Source: CAWFKS01 sp963816435 (GTDB lineage Bacteria; Pseudomonadota; Alphaproteobacteria; Rhizobiales; Rhizobiaceae). Taken from it: a DNA stretch of 64,000 bases. The notes beneath the pieces were generated by a model that saw only the letters and a list, made by a program, of their open reading frames with translations, was not told the origin of the DNA and did no database searches. Positions 51,483-60,969 of this stretch are shown here, in pieces. Position numbers and translations under genes: made by a program. Location of the stretch: contig CAWFKS010000010.1 of assembly GCA_963816435.1 (NCBI GenBank), forward strand, positions 184,352 to 248,351. Direction: 5' to 3'. Within the stretch, counting starts at the first letter, position 1. Each line of letters begins with the position of its first letter.

Positions 51483-53411
51483 ATGAACTCAGCCGGCAGC
51501 CTGGTAATATGCGATCTGCTTGCGGGGGCGTCGGTTGGCCAGCGCGCAGTCGTCGCGCGCCTCGTGTTGAATGCCGAGGGAATGGACGCCGACAATCTCG
51601 CTCCGGACGAATTGGCCGAGCTGCTGGCGCGGTTCCCACGGACGTTGCGGCTGCATGAAGGTCCGCCCCGCAGGCTTGCCTTCGCGAACCTGGAACTGGC
51701 GGCCGCGTTTGGCGCTGCCCTGCGCCAACTCGAGCGCGAGAGCGAGGCGGCCGCGACCGCGCCGCTGGCGACCGGGCGCGATGCGGTCGCGGCGATCCTT
51801 GCCGCTCAGGCTTCCGGCGACCACGGGCGGGCGCTCGAACTCGTGCGGCGCAACGGCGCCTTCTTCTTCATGCATTTCCACGGCATGCACGCCTGCTGGC
51901 GGGTGTTGTCGGGGTTTCCGGACGAGATGAAGGAGACCGAGAACCTGCTGGTCTTCGCGTTGGCCATGCATGCGCTGAAATCCGGCAATGTCAGCCGCGC
52001 CAGGCACATCATCGCCCAGCGTTTCGGCGCCGAGGCAAACGACCTGGGAACCGTGCTTTTGCATGACGGCGACCGCTATCCAGTGGCTTTCGGACTGTTC
52101 CGCTTCCTGATGGCGATGTACGAGGACGCGCCCGTCACGGACGCGATGCGGGCGCGGGCGTTCGAACTACTCGGCAAGGCACCGCTCGACGACCACCTGC
52201 TGCGCGGTGCGTTTTACAACGCCATGGTGGAGGTCTTCGTGCGGCGCCGCGAGATCGACGCGGCGATGGAGATCGCGCGGCGGGCACGCCATCACTACGG
52301 CGCGGCTGACGCGCATCTGCTGGCTTTCTATATTGAACTCTACCTGTCGATACTGTCGCTGATGCGCGGATCGCTGCTTGAAGCCGCGCACCATGCGCAG
52401 GAGGCTGGCGTGCTTCTGGCGAAAGTGCCCTTCGACACGCCATCGGACGACCGGCTGCTCGGGCTGGTCAACGCAGTGATCCGCTACGAGCAGGGCGACA
52501 TCCGCTTCCTGGTGCGTTTCCTCAGCGAGGAATTCGACAAGTTCGCCTATGGCGAGATCTGGCCGACGGTCGCCGAACTCGCCATCGCCTACGGCGGCCA
52601 CGCCATAAGCCGCCACATTGCCGTCGCCGCGGCAAGGGTGTTCCTCGACAAGTGGCGGGTGCAGGAATGGCGATCCAACCGCTTCCGGCTGGTCATTACC
52701 CTGTCCGAGGTCGCGATCCTGCAGGCGGGAAACCGCTGGCGGGAGGCTGCCGACCTGCTGACTGCGGTGCAGTCGCGTGTCAACCGGACCTGGGTGGAGA
52801 GTGCCGTCGAAAACCTCGTGCGCCTCGTCGATCCGCAGGAGATCGCGCTGGTCATGGCATGGCTGCGACATCTCATCTGGGAGGTTCCCAAGCGCGACAT
52901 TCTGCGCGACCAGCTCGCCGAACTGCTCAGGAACGATCGCCTCAACGAGCGCCAGCGCATCACCTTGCAGATCTGGTCCGCGCATCTCGCCCGCCGCCAC
53001 GGCGACATCACCGACGCCCGCGCCGCCGTCGTGAAGGCGCTCGAGGCGGCCTCGCGTCTCGGCACGGTCATGCCGCTGGTCGAGGAATCGCGCCTGCTCG
53101 GGCAATTGCTGGAAGACAAGCGGATCCGTCAGTTCGCCATGGCCGGCGCCGACGCGCGCGAGGTGGTGCGAAGGATGCGGGCGCTCGAGACTCCCATCCC
53201 GGATGGAGCGCGCCGCGCCGGGCTGACCCCGCAGGAGTTGAAGGTGCTTCTCCTGGTGGTGGAGGGCGGCACAAACAAATACGTGGCGCGCCAGCTGGGG
53301 CTTTCCGAGGTGACGGTGAAGTTTCACCTGTCCAACGTCTACCGAAAGACGGGCTGCAGGCGCCGCGCCGAGGCCGTGGCAACGGCCAAGGTGCTCGGCT
53401 GGGTCGCCTGA
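51483..53411 (+). CDS. LuxR-family transcriptional regulator with long helical N-terminal region
   Basis: 642-residue regulator. A C-terminal LuxR/NarL-type HTH (about residues 577-640) shows GLTPQELKVLLLVVEGGTNK, ARQLGLSEVTVKFHLSNVYR and KTGCRRRAEAV. The preceding 500 residues are TPR-like helices (repeated ARRAR, HHAQEAGVLL-type segments), as in MalT-like regulators but without the STAND NTPase P-loop. It is followed by the ABC-importer/hydantoinase operon in the same direction. It is the likely activator, probably acting at the repeat at 53424. Start at ATG 51483; an upstream TTG is possible. Confidence 0.87.
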   Translation: MNSAGSLVICDLLAGASVGQRAVVARLVLNAEGMDADNLAPDELAELLARFPRTLRLHEGPPRRLAFANLELAAAFGAALRQLERESEAAATAPLATGRDAVAAILAAQASGDHGRALELVRRNGAFFFMHFHGMHACWRVLSGFPDEMKETENLLVFALAMHALKSGNVSRARHIIAQRFGAEANDLGTVLLHDGDRYPVAFGLFRFLMAMYEDAPVTDAMRARAFELLGKAPLDDHLLRGAFYNAMVEVFVRRREIDAAMEIARRARHHYGAADAHLLAFYIELYLSILSLMRGSLLEAAHHAQEAGVLLAKVPFDTPSDDRLLGLVNAVIRYEQGDIRFLVRFLSEEFDKFAYGEIWPTVAELAIAYGGHAISRHIAVAAARVFLDKWRVQEWRSNRFRLVITLSEVAILQAGNRWREAADLLTAVQSRVNRTWVESAVENLVRLVDPQEIALVMAWLRHLIWEVPKRDILRDQLAELLRNDRLNERQRITLQIWSAHLARRHGDITDARAAVVKALEAASRLGTVMPLVEESRLLGQLLEDKRIRQFAMAGADAREVVRRMRALETPIPDGARRAGLTPQELKVLLLVVEGGTNKYVARQLGLSEVTVKFHLSNVYRKTGCRRRAEAVATAKVLGWVA

Positions 53412-53423
53412 TTTTGACCCAAG

Positions 53424-53453
53424 AACCTATACCGATTTTGCAAAAACCTATAC
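53424..53453 (+). promoter_or_regulatory. Direct repeat upstream of the importer operon, candidate activator site
   Basis: AACCTATAC at 53424-53432 and again at 53445-53453, exactly 21 bp (two helical turns) apart, located between the LuxR stop and the first permease start, about 95 bp before the latter. Typical spacing for a dimeric activator; assignment to the LuxR protein is inference. Confidence 0.5.
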
Positions 53454-53548
53454 GCTTCCGGTCTTGATCGGCCACGCTGTGCCGCACGACAATCCATTCC
53501 CAACGATGACTGGCGGATCACGCCGGCAAGGTGGAACGGGGCGTAGCG

Positions 53549-54577
53549 ATGCAGACGAGCTCACTGGACGCTTTCGTGCGGCGGATATTCGGCTTCGCGG
53601 GCGTCATGCTCGTCCTGTCGCTGATGATCTTCGTGCTGGCGCGGGTGGTGCCGGGAGACCCGGCGCGCATCGCCCTCGGCCCGAGCGCCACCCAGGAGCA
53701 GGTCGACGCGATGCGCCAGTCGATGGGGCTCGACCGGCCGGTGCTGATTCAGTATTTCGACTATGTAGGCAAGGCCGTGCGTGGCGATTTCGGCAAGTCG
53801 CTGATTTCGGGCAAGCCGGTGATGTCGGAGATCCTCGAACTCCTGCCGGCTACGCTGGAACTGGTGATCTTCACCGTCGTCATTGTCATCGGCATCTCCG
53901 TGCCCCTTGGCGTGACCACCGCGCGCTTCCGCAACACCTGGATCGACAACACGGGCCGCTTCTTCTCCATCGTTGGCGTGACGATGCCGAGCTTCCTCTT
54001 CGCCATACTGCTTCAGCTCATCGCGGCGAACTTCATTCCCGGCTGGCCGATCCTCGGCCGCATCGACTATTCGCTCAACGTGCCGGGTGGGCCGACGGGG
54101 CTTCTGCTGGTCGATTCGGTGATCCACGGGCAGCCGCAGGTCTTTCTCAGCGCCCTGCAGCACATTCTGTTTCCCGCCCTCGCGCTTGCCATGGCGGGAA
54201 TCGGCCAGATCACCCGCATCACGCGCTCCTCGATGATCGAGCACCAGCGGCGCGACCACGTCCTGACGCTGAGATCGTTCGGCGTACCCGACCGCACGAT
54301 CGTGTTCACCTATCTGCTCAAGCTGTCCTCGATCGCGCCGCTGACGATCATGGGGCTCGAGTTCGCGTCGCTGATCGGCAACGCTTTCGTCGTGGAGCTC
54401 GTCTTTGCCTGGGGCGGCTTTGCCTCGTACGGCCTTGAGGCGATCCTGCAGAAGGACCTCAACGCCGTGATGGCGGTGGTGCTGATTTCCGGCCTGTTCT
54501 TCATCGTCGCCAATCTGGTGATCGACGTCGTGCTGATGATCATCGATCCCCGACTCAGGCTGAAGGAGGCGCGCTGA
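53549..54577 (+). CDS. ABC transporter permease, dipeptide/oligopeptide type (DppB-like)
   Basis: 342-residue permease with six helices. N-terminal signature RRIFGFAGVMLVLSLMIFVL and VVPGDPARIALGP are typical of DppB/GsiC. The EAA-type loop lies in ITRSSMIEHQRRDHVLTLRS. ATG 53549 was chosen; GTG 53531 is an alternative. It forms the importer with the 54577 permease, the double ATPase and the binding protein at 60970. Its stop overlaps the next start by 1 nt (TGATG). Confidence 0.92.
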   Translation: MQTSSLDAFVRRIFGFAGVMLVLSLMIFVLARVVPGDPARIALGPSATQEQVDAMRQSMGLDRPVLIQYFDYVGKAVRGDFGKSLISGKPVMSEILELLPATLELVIFTVVIVIGISVPLGVTTARFRNTWIDNTGRFFSIVGVTMPSFLFAILLQLIAANFIPGWPILGRIDYSLNVPGGPTGLLLVDSVIHGQPQVFLSALQHILFPALALAMAGIGQITRITRSSMIEHQRRDHVLTLRSFGVPDRTIVFTYLLKLSSIAPLTIMGLEFASLIGNAFVVELVFAWGGFASYGLEAILQKDLNAVMAVVLISGLFFIVANLVIDVVLMIIDPRLRLKEAR

Positions 54578-55452
54578 TGTCGGCGATCATCTCTCCCGAG
54601 CCGGAGGTGCTTTCGACGCGCTACATGGCCTGGTACCGCTTCACCCGCAATCCGGCCGCCGTCATCGGCGCCGTCATGGTGGTCTCGGTCGTGCTGGCCG
54701 CCTTGCTTGCACCGTGGCTGGCGCCGTTCCCCGACCATGTCGGAGCCGTGCTCGATTTCCGTCACCGCCACGCCGCGCCCGACGCGACATACCTGCTCGG
54801 CACCGACAAGGTCGGCCGCGACATTCTTACCCGCGTCATCTTCGGCTTTCGCGTATCGCTTCTCCTGGTCGTCGGGGTGCTCGGCGTGGCCGTGCCGGTC
54901 GGCGCGACGCTCGGGCTGCTGGCCGGCTATTTCAGCGGCTTCGTCGAGCGGACGATCACCGGCTTCACCAACGTGATGCTGGCGATCCCGCCGCTGGTCA
55001 TGGCGCTCGCCATCGGCAACGTCCTGGAACCCAACCTCGTCAACGCGATGCTGGCCATCACCCTACTGTGGTGGACCTGGCATGCGCGGCTCGTCTATCG
55101 CGTGTCGAAGTCGATCGCGGCGGAGGACTACATCGAGGCGGCGCGCCTTGCCGGAGCCAGCCACTGGCATATCCTGACGCGCGAAATCCTGCCCAACTGC
55201 GTCTCCGTGATTTCGGTCAAGACGACGCTCGATGCCGCCTTCGTCATCCTTTTCGGCGCGACGCTGTCCTTCCTCGGCCTCGGCGTGAAGCCGCCGACGC
55301 CCGACCTCGGCTCGATGGTCGCCGACGGCCGCCAGTTTCTGCCCGAGAGCTGGTGGGAGGTGCTGGCGCCCGGCTTCGCCATCTTCTACGCCACGCTCGG
55401 CTTCAACCTGCTCGGCGACGGCCTGCGCGACATGTTCGACGTGGAGGCATGA
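54577..55452 (+). CDS. ABC transporter permease, dipeptide/oligopeptide type (DppC-like)
   Basis: 291-residue second permease. It has the cytoplasmic N-terminal segment RFTRNPAAVIGAVMVVSVVL, the DppC motif YLLGTDKVGRDILTRVIFG, and the coupling loop EDYIEAARLAGASHWHIL. About six helices. Overlaps the ATPase start (ATGA). It pairs with the DppB-like subunit to form the membrane channel. Confidence 0.93.
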   Translation: MSAIISPEPEVLSTRYMAWYRFTRNPAAVIGAVMVVSVVLAALLAPWLAPFPDHVGAVLDFRHRHAAPDATYLLGTDKVGRDILTRVIFGFRVSLLLVVGVLGVAVPVGATLGLLAGYFSGFVERTITGFTNVMLAIPPLVMALAIGNVLEPNLVNAMLAITLLWWTWHARLVYRVSKSIAAEDYIEAARLAGASHWHILTREILPNCVSVISVKTTLDAAFVILFGATLSFLGLGVKPPTPDLGSMVADGRQFLPESWWEVLAPGFAIFYATLGFNLLGDGLRDMFDVEA

Positions 55453-57135
55453 TGACGCCGCCGCTGCTTCACATCGGTGATCTGAACGTCGCCTTCACCA
55501 CCTACGGCATCCGCGCGCATGTGCTGAAGGATGTCGGCCTGTCCATTCCCGAGGGCGGCCGTGTCGCCCTGATCGGCGAGACGGGATCTGGCAAGTCGGT
55601 GACGGCGAAGACGATCCTCGGCACCCTGCCGGGCAACGCCCGGGTGGAAAGCGGCACGATCTCCTTCGAGGGACGCGACATCCTGGCGTTGCCGGACGCG
55701 GAGCGGAATGCCATGAAAGGCACCGCCTTCTCGATCATCATGCAGGACCCGTTGTCGTCGTTCAATCCGGTGTTCCGGATCGGCAGGCATCTCGATGACG
55801 TGATGCGTTTTGCCGACATGCGGCTCGGCAGGAAATCGAGCGCCGCCGACCGTACCGAGCCGCATCCACGAGGTGCTGCGCAAGGTCCAGCTCTCCGATC
55901 CTGCACGCATCTGCGCGGCCTACCCGTCGCAGCTTTCCGGCGGCATGCGCCAGCGCGTGCTGATCGCGCTGGCCCTCCTGCACCAGCCGAAGCTCCTGAT
56001 CGCCGACGAGCCCGGCACCGCACTCGACGTGACGACCCAGGACGAGATCATGAAGCTGATCAACCGCCTGGTCTCGGAAAACGGTCTGTCGCTGCTGATG
56101 ATCACCCACAATCTCGGCGTCGTGCGGCAGATGGCGGACGACATCTATGTCATGCGTCATGGCCAGATCGTCGAGCATGCGCCGTTGAAGCAGCTCTTCA
56201 GCGATCCGCGCGAGCCGTACACGCGCCAGCTGGTCGATGCCATTCCGCCTCTCTACGGTCCGCGCGTGGTCGATCAGCCCGAGGTCGAGGCCGACGCGAT
56301 CGTCGAACTCGCCGGCGTCTCCAAGGTCTTTCGCGAGCGACGGCTGATCGGGCAGGGCGCGCGCCACACTGCGGTCAACGACGTCAGCCTCACCATCCGG
56401 CGCGGAGAGATCTTCGGACTTGCCGGAGAATCGGGCTCGGGAAAGACCACGGTGGCGCGCATGATCATGGGCTTGATCGCGTCGACCTCCGGCGAAATCA
56501 TCGTGGACGGCACGAAGATGGCCGGCAGCCGGCGCGACGAGGCGTTCCGCCGCTTCACCCAGATCGTCTACCAGAACCCCGGAACCTCGCTCAATCCGAA
56601 GCGGACTGTCGGCCAGACGCTGACCGTGCCGCTGCGTTTCGCCGGGCTGCAACGTCGCCAGATCGAGGATCGGATCGCCGAGCTTCTCGGTCACGTGGAC
56701 CTGGCGCCGAACTATGTGTCCAAATACCCGCACGAATTGTCGGGCGGGCAGAAACAGCGGGTCGCTATCGCGCGAGCGCTTGCCGCCAACCCCAAGATCA
56801 TTGTCCTCGACGAGCCCACGTCGGCGCTGGACGTATCGGTGCAGAAGAACGTCATCGCGCTGTTGCAGCGGCTGCGTAACGAACTCGGGCTGACCTATCT
56901 CTTCATCTCGCACGACCTTTCGCTGATGCGCAATTTCTGCAGCCGCATCGCGATCATGCTGAAGGGCGAGATCGTCGAGGAAGGGGCGCCGAAAGCCGTA
57001 TTCGACGACCCGAAACATCCCTACACACGCGCTCTGATATCGGCCGTCCCCGTGGTGGACGACGAGGAAGAGCGCATGAAGCCTGTCGTCACGCCCGAGC
57101 AGCGACGGCAGTTCCTGGTCGATGCGGCCGGCTAG
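55449..57135 (+). CDS. ABC transporter ATP-binding protein with fused DppD/DppF domains (frameshifted)
   Basis: About 561 residues after correction. The first ATPase has ALIGETGSGKSVTAKTILG (Walker A), YPSQLSGGMRQRVLIALALL (signature), LLIADEPGTALDV (Walker B). The second domain from about residue 285 has GLAGESGSGKTTVARMIMG, YPHELSGGQKQRVAIARALA, IIVLDEPTSALDVSVQ, and the oligopeptide-type tails HPYTRALISAVP. One extra C in the CC at 55860-55861 splits the frame between the first Walker A and the signature. The fused DppDF form is common in Rhizobiales. It energises the two permeases. Confidence 0.92.
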
Positions 57136-57164
57136 AGGACGCGAAATTCAAAAAGGAGAAAGCG

Positions 57165-58732
57165 GTGTATCGCCTAGGTATCGATGTGGGAGGAACCAAC
57201 ACTGACGCCGTCGTCATGCAGGGGCGTCAGGTGCTGGACGGAGTGAAGGCGGCCACGACGGAAGACGTCACGTCGGGCGTGCTGGAGGCGCTGGAGCAGG
57301 TCCTGTCGCGGACGAAAGTCGATCGCGACAAGATCTCGAACGTCATGATCGGCACCACCCACTTCACCAATGCCGTCATCGAGCGCAAGCATATCAGCCC
57401 GGTCGCCGCGATCCGGCTCGGCCTGCCGGCCACGGCGTGTTTGCCGCCCATGGTGGACTGGCCGGAAGACCTGCGCGAGGCGACGGGCGATCTTCGTACC
57501 TCGTGCGCGGCGGCTACGAGTTCGACGGCCGCGAAATCGCGCCGCTGGACGAGGCCGAGATCGACCGCATCGCAGAGGACATCAACGTCAAGCGCGTCGC
57601 CGCCGCCGCCATCAGCTCGGTGTTCAGCCCCATCAACCGCGACATGGAGGTCGCGGCCGCCGAGCGCCTGCGCCGCAAGTGCCCGGACGTTCCCGTGGTG
57701 CTCTCGGCCGACATCGGCCGCATCGGGCTTCTGGAGCGCGAGAGCGCGGCGATCATGAACGCAAGCCTGCTGTCGCTGAGCGAGCGCACGGTGAACGCCT
57801 TCGCCCGCGCGCTGCAGTCGACCGGCCTGCACTGCCCCTTCTACATCACCCAGAATGACGGCACCCTCATGGATGCCGAGATGGTCAAGCGCTTCCCGGT
57901 GCTGACCTTCGCGTCGGGCCCGACGAACTCGATGCGGGGCGCGGCCTTCCTCACCGGCATCAAGAACGGCATCGTCGTCGATATTGGCGGCACCACCACC
58001 GATGTCGGCGCGCTGCAGCACGGCTTCCCGCGCCAGGCAGCGACGGTCGTCGACATCGGCGGCGTGCGCACGAACTTCCGCATGCCCGATGTCTTCTCGA
58101 TCGGCCTGGGTGGCGGCTCGCTCGTGCAGACAAAGCGCGACGGAAGCATCGGCGTCGGCCCCCAGTCGGTCGGCTACCGGATCACCAAGGAAGCGCTGGT
58201 GTTCGGCGGTGACACGGTGACGGCCACCGACGTCGCCGTGTTCCTCGGCGAGGCCGATGTCGGCGACGCGTCGCGCGTCGCGAGCGTCGATCCCCAAACG
58301 GCGAAGGCGGCGCGCGCGGCCATCACCGGAATGCTGGAGGCCGCCGTCGAGCGCAGCCGCATCTCGCCCGAGCCGGTGCCCGTCATCGCCGTCGGCGGAG
58401 GCTCGATCCTGATGCCCGAACGGCTCGGCGAGCTGGAGGTGCGCAGACCGGACCACTTCTCCGTCGCCAACGCGGTGGGCGCGGCCATCGCCCAGATCAG
58501 CGGCGAGGTCGATCGCATCTACTCGCTGGAAAACGGGCTCTCCCGCGACGATTGCCTGAAGCAGGCCCAGGAGGAGGCGACCGAGAAGGCCGTGCGTGCC
58601 GGCGCCGAGGCGGCCACGATCGAGGTGATCGAGCGCGAGGACGTGCCGCTGGCCTATCTGCCCGGCAACGCCACCCGCATCCACGTCAAGGTCGTGGGCG
58701 AAATGGGAGGCGTCGATGCTCACCAGGCCTGA
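57165..58732 (+). CDS. Hydantoinase/oxoprolinase family protein (frameshifted)
   Basis: About 522 residues after correction. GTG start with AAGGAG upstream. N-terminal ASKHA-type motif YRLGIDVGGTNTDAVVMQGR; second conserved site GIVVDIGGTTTDVGAL; later VIAVGGGSILMPERL. These are the actin-like ATPase elements of HyuA/OxoP proteins, which use ATP to open hydantoin or 5-oxoproline-type rings. Here a base is missing (not added) near 57485-57505. The neighbouring importer and DUF917 genes suggest catabolism of a cyclic amide or imide taken up by the transporter. It overlaps the next gene by 17 nt. Confidence 0.9.
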
Positions 58733-59840
58733 ACGTTTCTGGACGTTCACTGAGGAGGACATTGCGGCGCTGGAGATCGGCTCGGCCATTCTCGGCACCG
58801 GCGGCGGAGGGAATCCGTACATCGGCAAGCTGCGAGCTCGCCAGGCGCTGCGGGAAGGACACGAACTCAAGGTGATGCCGCTCGCCGACCTGCCGGACGA
58901 CGCCAAGGTCGTGTCCATGGGCGGCATCGGCGCGCCGCTGATCTCGTTCGAGCGCATCAAGGAGGGCCGGGAAGGGCTGCGTTGCCTGCGGGCGCTGGAG
59001 GAGCGGCTGGGCTTCAAGGCCGACGCCATCGCCTGCGAGGAGATCGGCGGGCAGAACTCGATGGAGCCGCTGATCACGGCCTCGCTCGCCGGCCTGCCCG
59101 TGGTCGACTGCGACGGGATGGGCCGCGCCTTTCCCGAGATGCAGATGTCGACCTACTCGATCTATGGTCACCGCTCCACGCCGAGCGTGCTGTGCGACCT
59201 GCACGGCAATGTCGTCATCTTCGACCATGCGATCTCGGAGAAGTGGCACGAACGCATGGCGCGCGCCTGCGTCATCTCGCAGGGCGGGGCTTCGACGCTG
59301 GCGAGCGCGCCGATGTCCGGCAGCTACGTCAAGCGCTTCTCGGTGCCTGATTCCTACACCAAGGCGGTGGCACTGGGCCGTGCCGTCATCGAAGCACGCC
59401 GCGTGCACGCCGATCCGATCGCCGAGATATGCAAGATGGAGAACGGCAGGGTCGTCCACACCGGCAAGATCGTCGACCTGAAACGGCACCTGAAAGGCGG
59501 CTTTGTCACCGGCGAGGCGATCATCGAGGGCTTCGATGCGCACGAGGGGCAGACGGCTTCCGTGCTCATCCAGAACGAGAACCTCGTCTACAAGCGCGAC
59601 GGCGTCGTCGAGGTGGTCGTTCCCGACCTGATCATCATTCTCGACATCGACAGCGGCAACGCCATCACCACCGAGATGCTGCGCTACGGCCAGCGCGTGG
59701 CCGTGCTGGCCGTGCCCTGCCATCCACTGCTTCGCACGCCGGAGGCACTGGAAGTGGTCGGACCGAAGGGATTTGGCTTCGACGATATCGTCTACCGCCC
59801 CATGGAAACGAGCGGACCCGAGGGAAGGAGCAATTCATGA
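58716..59840 (+). CDS. DUF917 domain-containing protein
   Basis: 374-residue protein of the DUF917 (S-methyl-thiohydantoin-domain-like) family. N-terminal glycine-rich ALEIGSAILGTGGGGNPYIG and the central pair CEEIGGQNSMEPLI and VDCDGMGRAFPEMQMSTYSI are the family hallmarks. Members are encoded almost always beside hydantoinase/oxoprolinase genes and may act as a partner subunit. It is a paralogue of the next protein. Start overlaps the hydantoinase 3' end by 17 nt. Confidence 0.9.
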   Translation: MLTRPERFWTFTEEDIAALEIGSAILGTGGGGNPYIGKLRARQALREGHELKVMPLADLPDDAKVVSMGGIGAPLISFERIKEGREGLRCLRALEERLGFKADAIACEEIGGQNSMEPLITASLAGLPVVDCDGMGRAFPEMQMSTYSIYGHRSTPSVLCDLHGNVVIFDHAISEKWHERMARACVISQGGASTLASAPMSGSYVKRFSVPDSYTKAVALGRAVIEARRVHADPIAEICKMENGRVVHTGKIVDLKRHLKGGFVTGEAIIEGFDAHEGQTASVLIQNENLVYKRDGVVEVVVPDLIIILDIDSGNAITTEMLRYGQRVAVLAVPCHPLLRTPEALEVVGPKGFGFDDIVYRPMETSGPEGRSNS

Positions 59841-60931
59841 GCAGTTTTTCGGTTTCGGCCGCCGACCTGGAGCCGATCGCCCTCGGCGGCGCCTTTCTGG
59901 GGACGGGCGGTGGCGGCGACCCGCATATCGGCAAGCTCATGGCCCAGGCAGCCATCGGCCAGCACGGACCGGTACGGATTGTCGACGCCGACGAAATCCC
60001 CGACGATGGCCTGTGCGTGCCCGTCGCCATGATGGGCGCGCCTACCGTGATGGTGGAGAAACTGCCGCGCGGCGACGAGGCGCGCGAAGCGCTGCAGCAG
60101 CTCGAGCAGTTCCTCGGCCGCAAGGCAACGGCGCTGATCTGCGTCGAGGCCGGCGGAATGAACTCGACCATTCCTTTCGCCGTCGCCGCGGCCACCGGCC
60201 TGCCGCTGATCGACGGCGACGGGATGGGCCGTGCCTTTCCCGAACTGCAGATGGTGAGCTTCACCATGCACGACATCGCCGCAACGCCGATGGTGATCGC
60301 CGACGAGAAGGGCAATTCCTCCGTCATCAACACCATCGACAACAAGTGGACGGAGAGGCTGGCCCGCGCCCAGACCGTCGAGATGGGCGGCGCCGCGCTG
60401 GTCGCGCTCTACCCGATGAGCGGCGCCCAGATGAAGCAGGGCATCATCCGCGGCACGCTGTCGCTCATCAAGGAGATCGGCGAGACGATCGCGGCCGAGC
60501 GCAAGGCCAACCGCAACCCGGCCGACGCGCTCATTGCGCGGCTCGACGGGCGGCGGCTTTTCACCGGCCGCGTGGTCGACATCGAGCGTCGCACCACCGG
60601 CGGGTTCGCGCGCGGCAAGGCCACGCTGAAGGGACTCGACACCGACAACGGTCGGTCCTTCTCGGTGGAATTCCAGAATGAGTTCCTGATCGCGCGCGAC
60701 GAAAGCGGCGTCGCCCTGGCGACGACGCCGGACCTGATCTGCGCCCTCGACGCGGACGGGGGACTGCCGATCACAACCGAACAGCTTCGCTTCGGACTGG
60801 CCGTGTCCTTCATCGGGATGCCGAGCGACGCTCAGTGGCGGAGCAAGGCCGGTCTCGACCTCGTGGGGCCCGGCTACTTCGGCTACGACCAGGGCTTCGT
60901 GCCGGTCGAAAGACTTGGCGAGGCCGTGTGA
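59837..60931 (+). CDS. DUF917 domain-containing protein, second copy
   Basis: 364-residue paralogue of the preceding protein with the same landmarks: GGAFLGTGGGGDPHIGKLMA, CVEAGGMNSTIPFAVAAATG, DGDGMGRAFPELQMVSFTM. AAGGAG lies 10 nt before the ATG; overlap of 4 nt with the first copy. Divergence between the copies suggests a heteromer or two related substrates, rather than a recent duplication. Conserved Asp, Glu and Cys positions could bind a metal, but activity is unknown. Confidence 0.9.
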   Translation: MSSFSVSAADLEPIALGGAFLGTGGGGDPHIGKLMAQAAIGQHGPVRIVDADEIPDDGLCVPVAMMGAPTVMVEKLPRGDEAREALQQLEQFLGRKATALICVEAGGMNSTIPFAVAAATGLPLIDGDGMGRAFPELQMVSFTMHDIAATPMVIADEKGNSSVINTIDNKWTERLARAQTVEMGGAALVALYPMSGAQMKQGIIRGTLSLIKEIGETIAAERKANRNPADALIARLDGRRLFTGRVVDIERRTTGGFARGKATLKGLDTDNGRSFSVEFQNEFLIARDESGVALATTPDLICALDADGGLPITTEQLRFGLAVSFIGMPSDAQWRSKAGLDLVGPGYFGYDQGFVPVERLGEAV

Positions 60932-60969
60932 CAACAACCAAGGGAAGACTGGAACCAGAGGAGAATGTG

